Assembly: GCA_017506865.1 (NCBI GenBank)
Contig: JAFCMP010000529.1
Location: 558,001-622,000, forward strand
DNA: 64,000 nucleotides
DNA from: Tribonema minus
Lineage: Eukaryota; Sar; Xanthophyceae; Tribonematales; Tribonemataceae
Direction of reading: 5' to 3'
Numbering within the stretch: position 1 is the stretch's first letter; each line of letters starts with the position of its first letter. The notes under the pieces were generated by a model. That model was given only the letters and a program-made list of their open reading frames with translations, was not told the DNA's origin and searched no databases. Below, in pieces: positions 23,252 through 34,649 of this stretch. The position numbers and the translations under genes are program-made.

Positions 23252-26200
23252 ATGCTGTGGCTCGACAAGCACCGGCCAAACAGCCTCAACAAGCTGGATG
23301 TGCACCCCGACCTGACAGAACGACTCAAAATCATGGTCAGTGAATGTGGATCTGATTTTTGAGTTTCGATGCTCCCGCCGGATCCTCAACAAGCGTTGCA
23401 CAGTGTTCTTGTGTACCATAGGATGCACGCAACTATATGCTCGCCGTTCCCTGCTGGTGCAAGCATCTGAATGAGGTGCGTGTACTGCGTTCAAGTGAAA
23501 AGCATAAACTTGCTCAGCTATTGGGCACTGGCCTTATCGCGCTTGTTGCTTGACACTCAACTTGTGCTGCTCACTGCTAAATGCGCGCGTACCGTGTGCA
23601 GTCGAAGGATGGCGAGATCCCTCACCTGCTGTTCTACGGACCCAGCGGTGCCGGCAAGCGCACTCGAATACTGGCGCTGCTGAAGGAGATTTTTGGCCCA
23701 GGAGCAGAGCGCGTGCACCTGGAGCATCGGACCTTCAAGACTCCTTCCAACCGTACAATAGAGCTCACGACTGTAGCCAGCAACTACCATATAGAGATGT
23801 CTCCCGGCGATGCGGGCACCTACGACAGGTGATGCTGCACATTGGTTCATTCAGTGTATACACATCTGAAACCTGCTCATGACATAGTAGATGCTGCTCG
23901 ACTGTGCCAGCGCACGAAGCCTCGGCAGCCACCAGCGATACCACACCGGCAGCGCATGCCGGCTCAACATTTTGCAAGAGCTGCCACAATTCATCTGCCT
24001 GAGGGTGCTGCCATACTGCATCTGCACCATCAGACAGCACGTTGCCGAGTTCAAGTGTGTCCACCGCACCCCTTCTTTCTACCAGTCCCTCAACCCGCGC
24101 CCTCACATTGCTGAGCCCATGGCAGCTGCAGCAATCATCGCTACGCACCCTCCTAGCAACACCAGTGCCCCTCGCCAAGCGCCCAGCTCTGCATGAAACG
24201 CTTGACTGTCCTTCATCGCCCGTGCCAACTGTGGTGCAGATTCGTCGTCCAGGAGGTGATCAAGGAGATTGCCGGGAGCACGAGCCTCACAGCCACCATG
24301 GGCGGGAACGCGGCGGCGGCGGCGCGGGCAGCTGAGGACGGCGGCGGCGGCGGCGCTGGCGGCGCGCGGCGCAAGCCCACGTTCAAGGTGGTGCTGCTGA
24401 CGGGGGTGGACAGCCTGACGAAGCAGGCGCAGGCGGCGCTGCGGCGGACCATGGAGAAGTACACGAGCTCGTGCCGGCTCATACTGTGCTGCAACAGCAT
24501 CAGCAAGGTGAGGCGGAAATTTGCAACTTCAACTTGGCGCTCCTGGACAAGCACGCCACGAATGTTCATGTTGACCCTTTAGCTGCATGTGGCCTACCTG
24601 TAGTTCCAGCCTCGACCCTAGAGCTGCCCGTGACCTGCCTTTAGCGGCCGCATCCCACAGCTAACAAGATCGCTTCTCAGTAGCAGACGCTCCTGTGAGA
24701 CGTTCAAGCAACGTGCTGCTGGTGCCCTGGCGTGCGTGTGCATGCCTGTCGATGCCGTCCTAGCTGCAGGACGGCCGCTGCTCTCAGCACGGCGTGCCTC
24801 AGGCAGCGGCCCCAGGGTCATCTGACCGCCTCCATGACATGGCTCAGCGAGCTCTCACATTGTGCCCACGCCCGGTGTATACATGCACACAGCAGGGCAG
24901 TAGCAGCAGACGCCGCCGCTGAGGAAAGCTCGCACAGAGCGCGCTACGTCCCAGGCTGCAGTGTCGCGCGCACACGCCTCCACATCGCATCTCACACGCC
25001 GCCCTACTGTGTCTCCCCCCCTCCACAACAGCCGCCCTGACCGTGCCCCCTTACATGCAGTCATCGACGCCGCGCGCTGCCGGTGACAAAGTCACGCAGC
25101 AGTGCGCTGCATCCCCCACTCTGCGCAGTCGCGCCGACACTCACGCCCACGTCTGATTCTGCACGTCCGCCGCCACCTCATGCATGCGGTCAAATTGCCC
25201 CCCCGCGTATGGTCACATCCTGCCTGCTATGTACTTCAACTGCTTGACTTCTGTACTTCAACTGCTTCACTGCCCCCCTCCGCATGCGCGCAGGTCATCG
25301 ACCCCGTGCGCAGCCGGTGCCTGAGCGTGCGCGTGCCCGCGCCGTCTGAGCCGGAGATCACGGGCGTCCTCGGCGCGGTGGCGCGCAAGGAGGGCGTCGC
25401 GCTGCCCGCGGAGCTCGCCGCGCGCATCTCCCGCGCGAGCGGCCGCAACTTGCGCCGCGCGCTGCTCATGCTTGAGGCGTGCAAGGTGCGTGTGAATGGG
25501 AGCTTGGCTGACTGAAAGTTGTAGTGTTGGTGGTGCGGTAGTTTGTGGACATTGCCTGCGAGGCGTGCAAGGTGCGCTCAGCCCACAGCCGGCTGAGCTG
25601 AGTACTCGGAGCCGGTGGCACCGTAAACCTCGTACGGTAGCCTATAGCGAACGCTGCTCATGCTTCGAGGCGTGCAAGGTGCGTGCGCGCGCTGAGCTGG
25701 CTGCTTGGGGGAGTTGACAACACTTCAGAGCTTGAGCGTCGCCTGCGTCGCACTTCTTAGAGTTGGTGGCACTTCAGAGCCCGCACTACTTAAGAGAAGG
25801 TGGCGCGCCCAGCGGCCGCAACCTGCGCCGCGCGCTGCTCATGCTCGGCGCGTGCAAGGTGACCGCGCGTGAATGGGAGCTCAGCTGACTGAAAGTTGAA
25901 GTGTTGGTGGTCCCGTAGATCGTGGACGCTGCCTGTAAGGCGTGCAAGGCGCGCGCCGCGTTCAAGCGCTCAGCCCACGACCGTCTGAGCTGGCCGCCAA
26001 AAAGTGTAGCCTGCGCCGCGCGCTGCTCATGCTCGAGGCGTGCAGGGTGCGCGCGTGAAGAGTCGGAGCTCAGTGACTAAGAGTTGAAGTGTTGGGTGCT
26101 GCCGTGTGTCATGGACGTTGCCTGTGCCGCACTACTTAGAGTTGGTGGCTCGAGCATATCGCCTGCGCCGCGCGCTGCTCATGCTCGAGGCGTGCGCGCG

Positions 26201-28632
26201 CCGAGCTCAGCTGACGCGCCAGCTGAGCTGACAGGCTGAGGAAGTGTTACACCGTAGGTCATGGGCATTGCCTGCAAGGCGTGCAAGGTGCGCGCCCTCA
26301 GCTCACGGCCGGCTGAGCTGATCACTCAAAGCCGGTGGCACTGTGAACCTTGTACGTAGCCTGCAGCGCGCGCTGCTCGTGCTCGAGGCGTGCAAGGTGC
26401 GCGCGGGCGTGGAGCTGGCAGCTAGGGGAGTTGGCGGCACTTCAGAGCTCGAGCATCGCCTGTACTGCGCACTGGTCGTGTTCGAGGCGTGCAGGTTTAG
26501 GGTCAGGGTTAGGGTTAGGGTTTGGCGCAGACTGCATTCCAGCACTCAGCTTACGACCGACTGAGCTGACTTCTGAGGGCACCGAGGAAGATGAACCCTG
26601 CCTGTGTCTTGCCCAGCATGCGCTTAAACGTCAAGTCCAAACTTGAGTAGTGCACAAAACTGTACTTGTTGGAAGCCCTCTCGGAGCTCTCTCTTGAACG
26701 ATTCCAGCATCTGCGCTGCGCATCACCCTCAGCTGCCACATTCTCTGCTCTCTGTGCAGTGTCTGAGAATGTGCGCTGCGCATCGACCTCAGCTGCCGCA
26801 CTCTCTGCTCTCTGCGCCACTGCATTTTCTGAGCCGTGCAGGTGGAGCAGTCGCCGCTCCTTGCGAATCAGCGCGTGGCGCTGGCGGACTGGGAGACGTA
26901 CATTGAGAGCCTCGCCAAGGACATCACGCAAGAACAGAGTCCGCAGGTGAGCGGCGCGTGCGCGCATGCGAATCTGCCGGGTGTGGTTCAGTTTGAGCCG
27001 GGGTGCTGAGCACTGCGTGTTGAAGTTCAAGTCTTGTATGCTGAAGGTGCAGTCAAAGCACCGCATGTTTGTTATTTGTTCTTGTAGCTACAATCAGGGC
27101 AGTTGTTGTGCGCACCGGAGTGCGCCACCGCCACGGTGCCGGCTCTTGCAATACAGGCTCCTGAGACGCTTGCTCGCTGCCTTCGTCCGCAGGTAGATGG
27201 TAGCTGTGTCTGTTGTGATCGTGTGACCGCGAGCGCACGAGGCTAGCGCCACCTGCACAGTGTCCGCTGGCCTGCATGGGCCCAGCATGCCACCGCCGCG
27301 CCAGCAGCTGATGGCATGAGTATTTGGTGCAGCAGCCAAGCCGCACGCGCAAATGCCTTCCAATCCCAACAGCAGATGCCGTGCATTCTGCTGCACCTTT
27401 ACCACATGTAGCTTTGTGACCCCCTTTACACGCATCAACCTATTCCACCTTCAACTGACACTGCGCGGTGGCATGCGCCTTCACCCCAAGCTACCCCATG
27501 ACCCCTAACTGGATCTTTACCCCTTGCTGCAGCCTGTCATCATCGCTCTGCACCCGGCGCCCTTGCCGCTACGACAAGATTACGTTTATCGGTTGCGCCT
27601 TACCACACATCGCCTCGTGACCTCTGACCGTGATTGCAAGCCCTCGCCCCCCCGCTGCTGCGTCAGCATCGCTCGCCGCTGTGATGACACCACATACACC
27701 AGCTGCACCATCACCGTTCTTGCCGCATTTGCTCTACCAGAACTCTGCCATGACCAGTGGTGTCTTTCCTCTTCAGAGACGCCGGGGCGCATGCGATCCC
27801 CAACACGCATGCGTGACCCCCAATCCTATCTCTAACCCTGAACCGCGTGCGTCATCATTGCTCCGCAACACGCTCACCAGGCGCCTGTCGTGGCGCGCGG
27901 CAAGCTGTACGAGCTGCTGGTCAACTGCATCCCCGCGGACGCCCTAACCCTTAACCTAATTAAAGCATTTCGTCATCATCGCTCCGCAACACACTTGCCA
28001 GGCGCATCCCCGCAGGCGCTATAACCCTAAACCCAATTAAAGCGTTTCGTCATCATCGCTCCGCAACACGCTCGCCAGGCGCTCGTCGCGTCGCGCGGCA
28101 AGCCGTACGAGCTGCTGGTCAACTGCATCCCCGTGGACGCTTTAACCCTAAATCCACGCTTTCGCCCTAGCCCTAATGAAAGCGTCTCATCATCATCGCT
28201 CCGCAACACACACACACCAGGCGCTCGTCGCGGCGCGCGGCAAGCTGCACGAGCTGCTGGTCAACTGCATCCCCGCGGACGTCGTGCTGCGGCGCTCCGG
28301 TGTCTTCCCCCGTGTGTCGCCGCGTGACCGCCTACCCTAACTCTAACCCCAAATGCACCGTTTCGTCGTCATCCTAGGCGCTCGTCGCGGCGCGCGGCAA
28401 GCTGTACGAGCTGCTGGTCAACTGCATCCCCGCAGACGTCGTGCTGCGGCGCCTCGCGCGCGAGCTCATCGCGCTCATGGCGGACGACGCCCTCAAGCAC
28501 GAGGTCGCGCACTGGGCGGCGTTCTACGACACGCGTCTGCGCCAGAGCGCCAAGGAGGTGTTCCAGCTCGAGGCGTTCGTCGCCAAGTTCATGATGCTGT
28601 ACAAGGCGTTCATAGTGAGCATGTTCGCGTAG
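23252..28632 (+). CDS. RFC3: Replication factor C subunit 3 (clamp loader), 6 exons
   Basis: Small AAA+ subunit of the RFC clamp loader, which loads PCNA at primer ends during nuclear replication and repair. Exons: 23252-23335, 23602-23828, 24240-24507, 25294-25485, 26842-26946, 28378-28632; 376 residues, near the size of animal RFC3. Visible blocks: [24 protein letters not shown] (Walker A), [31 protein letters not shown] (Walker B region), [60 protein letters not shown] and [17 protein letters not shown] short Gly/Ala insertion ([20 protein letters not shown]) separates two conserved blocks in exon 3. Introns 4 and 5 are filled with copies of adjoining exon borders. Confidence 0.96.
25486..26500 (+). 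repeat. ~95-bp tandem array of RFC3 exon 4 ends with splice donors
   Basis: After the true exon 4 end at 25485, the sequence CTGCTCATGCTCGAGGCGTGCAAG followed by GTGCG recurs, more or less decayed, with donor positions near 25571, 25679, 25859, 25949, 26046, 26194, 26287, 26396 and 26492. Most spacings are 85-110 bp or about twice that. Units also share GAGCTxxCTGA, TTGxAGTGTTGG and GGACxTTGCCTG. Confidence 0.88.
27880..28377 (+). repeat. Acceptor-side array of RFC3 exon 6 starts, spaced by CCCTAA-like tracts
   Basis: The exon 6 start (GCGCTCGTCGCGGCGCGCGG, then the [11 protein letters not shown] codons) occurs at 27885, 28076, 28220 and at the true exon 28378, plus a short relic at 28003. 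Each is preceded by TTCGTCATCATCGCTCCGCA-like sequence and followed by CCCTAAACCC-like repeats. Copies differ in length, from ~60 to ~85 bases of exon. Confidence 0.88.
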
Positions 28633-29032
28633 CGGCGGAGGGGGGGGAGGCGCGCGGGGCGGCGTGCATGTACATGGATTTTTGTTTGATGGGTAACGGT
28701 GCTGGCTTTCTGGCGTCTGAGTGTGCGGTGTGTCTTTGTCGTCGTGCGAATGCGTGCTCGCCTTGATGCTCGCTGTGCCTGCTGTGTGTTGCGCTGTGTC
28801 CGCAACGTGAGTCCAGACAGTTGTACTTCAAAGCCTTCGTATACAAATACTTTTAACTCGAAAACTACACGTAAAGATCCGCTGAGCGCCTGAAGCAGAG
28901 GGTGTGGCCCCGACTAAATGAATTGTCGTGTTCAACACGTGACCTTCCACTTCAAAGGTCAGTGCTCAGGACGACTGACGCTACACGCGTTATGCACACC
29001 ACACCTGTGTAAGTACACCTCTATCAGACATC
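28633..29032. other. Intergenic region between RFC3 and the next gene
   Basis: 400 bases holding the RFC3 3' end and the promoter of the following gene. No motif can be named. An AT-richer patch lies at 28820-28880. Confidence 0.4.
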
Positions 29033-31597
29033 ATGAAGGCGGCAGCAGCTCTGGTGCTTGCGTCCTACGCGGCACACGCCTCTGCTTTCGTGGCGCCTGG
29101 GCTGACCAGCACAGCGGTCAGAAAATGGTAAGGTGCAGTTTGCGAGTTTAGAATGGACCTGCTGCTTGCGAAGTAACTACAGGCTATGGCATGGCGATAC
29201 AGCATGCCAACAGCTAGCTGCATTTCAACAGGGTATTCATTGAACAGAGCACATTTCCGACTGCTGCTCGCAACCACACTGTTGCAAGTTCTCCGTTGGC
29301 GGCATCATCCAACTGTCGAACACCGCGAGCGCTTCTCTCATTGACTTGCCATCACCAACACCGTGCATGCTGCAGCCCGGCACATGCTCTCCGCATGACC
29401 ACGTCTGAGACCACCACGGAGCCTGCCACAGTAGAGCCCACCCCGGAACCGAAGGCTGTCGCCCCCCCGGCACCTGAACCCACCTCTGCAGCAGCCAGCA
29501 CCAGCAGCACCGGCGGATCCCTGGTCATCATCAACAAAGAAAACGTTGAGTTCGGAGCAGGCGTCGTTGCCGGCGTGGCCGGCCTGGTTGTCGGCGGCCC
29601 GGTGCTGGCGGTGCTGCTGTCGGTGGCAGCGAACTTTGGCTCCAAGCAGGAGAACGAGGTGGGCGACGCCGTGCGTGGCATCACCACGGCGGCGCTGAGC
29701 GCGTTCAACTTCTTTGCGGGGCTGAACGCCAAGTACGACGTCACGGGGGCGGCGGCGAGCACTCTGGGGGGGGCTGTGAGCAAGCTCAAGGAGAGCGACG
29801 AGACCAACGCCCTGGAGAAGGTGGAGGGCACCGTCAAGGAGGTCACTAGCAAGGTATGTACACATATATATATATATATGTGTGTGGCAGACACAGGAGG
29901 GCCGTACATGGTTCATGACCTAATTAGCCATTGTACATTCATCTACACAAAGTCAATACTTAATACATCTGAGAAGGCCACCAACAAGGCATGCTCGCCA
30001 TGGGCTCCGCTTTGAGGTTGGTGTATCAGGAGCCTTTACTCAGTCCACCGCTTACCCAGTGCGCTTACTCACTTGATGCAAAGCGGCAGTCTGGTGCCCT
30101 GATTAGGCACTGGTAACAGGCTCGATGCGAGCTAATGATAATTTCAAGACGAGTTGACACTATCGCTGACCGCAACCGCTTGGTAGCACTGCACAAATGC
30201 AAGTGCACCTAGTTGTGCTGGCGTGCCCTGATGGCGATCACCGCGCTGTCAAGTCCGACTCCCGCTGAATCTGGCACCAACATCACACCGTGGCGGCGAG
30301 GTGACTCACTGTCGTGAACGACGAAGCGCATGGGATCGTGACGCGTGACAGCGATCAAACTATACAAGTGATTATTACCTGAAGACCTCTTCTTACTTGA
30401 AATACCTTTCAGGGCCCTAGTGACAGCAAAGCGGAGCCACAGTGTGCAGGGGCCAGCAGCCTTATGGGGACGCCGAGCGGCAGCATCATATGAGCCGGCA
30501 GCATGCACGCCTGGACCATACACATTAACATGTTTGGCTGGGTGTGGTAGGCTGTGTGGTGTGTGTGTACCTCAGCTTTTGTGTGCAGGGTTAGGGTTAT
30601 GCACCAGCAATGGAGCCAAGGGCGTGGGTGTTTAAGACGCACATAACACTGTTTGAACTTTACTTTGAAGTTTCACATAAAGTTGAAGTTGATCATTTAT
30701 ACTTGTCTGAAGTTGCAATGCAGGGAGACGTCCAAGGCTGTTCCTGTCTCAAGGCCGACTGGACACTTGTTGCAGCATGTTTGCATCATTTATAGCACCA
30801 TCTTGTAGCCACGCAGACGTGCAGGTCCGCAATGCCACCATGCACACATGCTATGTGCATGCGTGGTGTGCGTTGCACGTGGCGGTGCATAACGTGTTTT
30901 TCTTGTGCCACAATGCAATACAGTTATCGCTTCCCAGCTCACTCCAGCGGTAGGGTTAGCGTCGCAGTACGAGTGTCATGATGGTTCACTGTGGCACTGA
31001 TGCTTTTGCAACAGCTGCAGTTGTGAGTACTGCAGGCAGAAAGTAGAGGAGGCATCGTCACTGTTCAGGAGCAGCAGAGTGAGCTTTGAGCACTGTTCAA
31101 CTGCGCTGACACGGCCATAACCGTTGCAACCACAGCTGTGGGCAGGAGCAATTTTGGCAGGCGACGTTGACATCTCTGACTTGTCTCCCTGAGCTCACTC
31201 AGATTCATCATGTCATCTCTGACCTTGTCCATCTGAGCTCACTCAGATTCATCATAGAGTCAGCTCAATGATCCCACGCACAGCAGGAGCTCGTGGTCAT
31301 TTGCGCGCAACCCGCTGGCAGCCGTGCTGCGCCCTCCCGTCTCTGACCGCGCACGCGCTGACCCTGACCCCAAACCCTACTTCTAACCCTGGTTGTCAAC
31401 CCTGCGCTGCGCAGGCGGCCAAGCTCGCCGACGAGTACGACCTGCTGGCCAAGGGCAAGCAGGCGCTGGGCGTGGTGGGCGAGATCGCCGACACAGCCAT
31501 TGTCAAGACGGTGGAGCTGGAGAAGGAGTACAAGGTCGTGGACAAGGTCGCGGACTCCGTCAAGAAGGCCGTGCAGTCGACCAAGGAGCAGCTCTGA
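29033..31597 (+). CDS. Plastid-targeted conserved protein with hydrophobic segment and amphipathic repeats, 3 exons
   Basis: Exons: 29033-29127, 29376-29853, 31415-31597; 251 residues, phases agree. The N terminus is a signal peptide followed by HASAFVAPGLTS, a textbook red-plastid bipartite signal. A Thr/Pro/Glu-rich linker follows (TEPATVEPTPEPKAVAPPAP), then VIINKENVEFGAGVVAGV and a Gly/Ala/Val-rich hydrophobic stretch (AGLVVGGPVLAVLLSVAANF) that may span or enter a membrane. The rest is Lys/Glu-rich with recurring KYDVTG, EYDLLAKGKQALG and EYKVVDKVADSVKKA units, likely helical. From memory of similar diatom proteins I think the family is conserved in algae with red plastids, but I know no function. 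Intron 2 is 1.56 kb. Confidence 0.82.
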
Positions 31598-32638
31598 GCG
31601 CTGCTGCACAGGGGGACAGACAGGGAGGGGGTCGAGGGGGCGTCCAGTGCCCTGCACATGCATTGCTTCACACGTTTCCTGTGGCTCGTGTCCCGCGACG
31701 CCTGGCGAGCTCTCGAGGGGTCGCCGGCTTCACGTTTCCTGTGGCTTGTGTCCCGCGACGCCTGGCGAGCTCTCGAGGGGTCACCGGCTTCACCTAGATG
31801 CATTCATGTCGTGCGTGGATTCGCTCCGACAGCTGCGTCGCACAATTTTCGTGTATGGGCCGACGCGGTGGGATTGCCTACTCCGTGCTGGTCACACCCT
31901 GTTGGCTAATGCGGGGGGGGGGGGGGGGGGGGCTGCAGGCTCGTGGTATGCGTGCCGGTGTGGAGATCTTTCCTCTACGATGCGTTAGCGGGGTCGGGGG
32001 GGGGGGGGGCTAGCTCCCCATGCTGCATGGCACAAATAAACACATATTCCTGCGTACATTGTGGACAGCTGTTGTCAGGCCGCCCCACGCCGCCGGTGCT
32101 GCTCTGCCGCCGCCGTGGTGTGTGTGTTAGGCAAGGGGACCGTTCAGGGTGCGCGCGATTCTGCCTAGTTGGGTGCCGATTTATTCCTGGGTTGTAGCTT
32201 TTCGACGCGGGCAACACCTGGAAGCCTTACCATATTACCTGGCGCTGGTTCTCAAGCGCGTGCGGTGTTGCTGCACAGGCGGCGCTGAGCGCGTGCAGCG
32301 TGTTGACGCTGGGCGGTCTCATTCTTTGTGAATGTGGAAGTTGTGCGTAACGGCTTTGAAGTTGCTCGAAGCGAAGTGTTGTCAATGCAAAAAGTTGAGA
32401 TGATGTTCTCTGTCGTTTTAAGCGCAACTTACAAATGAGGCTCCGGGTCGATCCGCATCTCTTCAGCACCTTGCTGAAAACTGGTTACCGAAGACGAAGA
32501 GGAGGAGGAGGGAGAGGGAGGATAGGTATTAAGTGCCCCTTTCGGTCCAAGTACATATAGTTCAGAGCAGAAGCAGTCGCGCATCTGCCGCTCACAGCAG
32601 CGGACCGTTCGCCTGGGCGGCTGGCGCGAGCAAGGGCC
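31598..32638. other. Intergenic region with G-runs
   Basis: Apart from the 60-bp duplication it has two poly-G runs (31914-31931 and 31995-32009). No gene recognised. The end of this interval should hold the acyltransferase promoter. Confidence 0.45.
31670..31793 (+). repeat. 60-bp perfect-type tandem duplication
   Basis: Two adjacent copies of a unit starting ACGTTTCCTGTGGCTYGTGT and ending GAGGGGTCRCCGGCTTC, with two differences. It lies just after the plastid protein gene. Confidence 0.9.
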
Positions 32639-34649
32639 ATGGCGAAGCTCAGCGTCGACATGGACGCCCACACTGGCTTGCGCGGAGTCGCCGCTGTGTG
32701 GGTCATGATTTTTCACTGCGTTCTCTATAGCACCCTACGGGTGTGTCTGGCAGGCAGCAGCTTCATGCCTTTGTTCTTCTTGCTCTCAGGTAAGAAGTTA
32801 TTCAACTACGCTTGCCTGGCCTGCTTTCTTGATCCTGAGAGAATATGGTCAGGGCACGCCCGACAAGAGTTGGGCCCAGCGTCACTCACCATGGTGATGT
32901 ACGCTTTGTGCAGCAGCAGCAGCAAAGCAGGCAGCAGCAGCAGCGGCGGCATGGCGAGCGGCAGGAGCAGTAGCATGCTCGTGAGGGCACTTCATTCATC
33001 ACCGATATGTTGACCCCCACACAGACAGTTCTTGCAGCTGGCAATAATAGCCAATTCGCATAAGATGTACGCCAAACACGCACGCTCGAGCTTCAACAGC
33101 GGTCGTCAATGTACACTGCATCCCAAAGACTATGATGGTGTTCACAGGACCCCGACTCAATTAACTGCAGAGCATGCATCAAGGCTCGACACCGCAGCCA
33201 ATGACACGGACCTTGTGCATTCACGCCCCCCTGCCCCCGCTGTTGTGCACCGGCAGGGTTCTCGCTGGCAGTCGTGTACGGCTCCCGCCCCTGGCAGCAG
33301 CAGACGAGCTGTTGCAGAGCAGCTGCTGCTTGGGGACCCACGGCCACAACATCGCCGTCGCGCCAGCAGCGGCGGCCGGAAAGGGCACCGCCGACGGCGC
33401 AGAGCACGCGCAACTGCAGCAGCCAAGCGCGCGCAGCCCGTACGCCGCGTTCATGCGCAACCGCCTCGCCAGGGTCATGCCCACGTACTACCTGTGCGCG
33501 CTCTCCGCCGTGCCGCTCGCGTTCGGCGGCTACCACTACATGGACCCCGCCGACACGTCGAGCATCGTCTGGAGCATTGCCGTGAGCGTCGTCCCCGTGT
33601 GCACGCTGGACGGCTTCCTCACCGGCTCGGACATCAACAGCCCCGGCTGGACCGTCTGCACGCTCGTCGTCATGTGGGCGCTGTTCCCGGCGTCGCTCGC
33701 GCGCGCGCGGGGCATGAGCGACGCGCAGCTCGTCGCCCCGCTCATGCGCCTGTACTGGGCGCAGCTCGCGCTCGCGCTGGGCCTGTTCTTCGTCCTCGTG
33801 CCGCTGCTCGGCTTCTGGCCGGCCTTCAGCTTCGCGACGATGAGCCCGCAGTCGCGCTACCCCGTCTTCCTCATGGGCGCGCACGCGGGCCTGCTGTGCC
33901 TGCGCCACCTGCACACGCCCGTCCCCTGGCCCTCGTCCTTCCTCCGCTTCTGGCCCACGGGGGGCTACGAGGGCGGCGGCGGCGGCGGCGAGTATGCGCT
34001 GGCCAGTACAGAACAAGGCGCTAGTCCCGCCGCTGCCGCCGCGGAGTTGGGCGGCGCCCCCCCCGCAGAGCAGCTGAACGCAGCCGGCAACAGCGAGAGC
34101 GCGCGGTGGGCGCGCGTCACGCGGCGCCAGTGCGCGCAGCTCTCCGCGCTGACGCTGGCCGTGATCGTCGCGGACAATGCGCTCGCGCTCGCCGCGGGCG
34201 CGCACATCCTCGCCGAGGTGTGGCTCCAGGCGATCGTCGTGTTCGGCCAGCTGGAGCTGGTGGTGGCGCTCGCGCGCGACGGCGGCGGCGGCGCGGCGGC
34301 GGCGTCGCGCGCCCTGCGCTCGCGCTGCGTGCAGTGGCTCGGGCGGGTCAGCATGGCCGTCTACCTCGTGCACTGGCCGCTCATCTACTACCTGGCGTGG
34401 GCGCTGCACGGCGGCGCGCTGCGCCCCGTGGCCGGCGCGCTGGGACTGCGCTGCGGGCGGCAGCGGCGGCGGCGGCGGCGCCGCTGCTGCGCGCGCCGCG
34501 TGCGAGGCGGAGCTTGAGGCGTGGGCGGACGCGCGGACCAACCAGCGTGGGGCGTGCCTGTTGTCGGCGCGGCGTCGCTGCTGTGCGGCGCGATGATCTG
34601 CAGGTTTTACGAGGAGCCGGCGCGGCGGCTGCTGTCTGCGCGCCGCTGA
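32639..34649 (+). CDS. Acyltransferase-3 family membrane protein, frames broken as sequenced
   Basis: Exon 1 (32639-32789) encodes DAHTGLRGVAAVWVMIFHC and FMPLFFLLSG, the hallmark first helix and catalytic His of the acyltransferase-3/OafA family. Exon 2 starts at 33257 in matching phase with GFSLAVVYGSRPW. The conserved part then resumes in another frame (33428 on: SPYAAFMRNRLARVMPTYYL), so the frame changes between ~33290 and 33428 without visible splice sites. Many membrane segments follow, to SMAVYLVHWPLIYYLAW. An in-frame TGA at 34515-34517 precedes the expected C-terminal helix and tail (WGVPVVGAASLLCGAMICRF, then YEEPARRLL), which ends at 34649. The gene would O-acylate a sugar or lipid in an internal membrane; the substrate is unknown. 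The breaks lie in or near CAG/CGG repeats, so sequencing errors, unusual splicing or a pseudogene are all possible. Confidence 0.76.

Noticed and set aside
25486..26500. Regularly spaced repeats resembling a CRISPR array
   Set aside because: The repeats are degenerate copies of an RFC3 exon end inside its own intron in a eukaryotic gene, not short identical repeats with unique spacers.
33093..34541. 482-codon ORF on the minus strand
   Set aside because: Antisense shadow of the GC-rich acyltransferase exon; its product is a compositionally biased Arg/Ala protein without family motifs.
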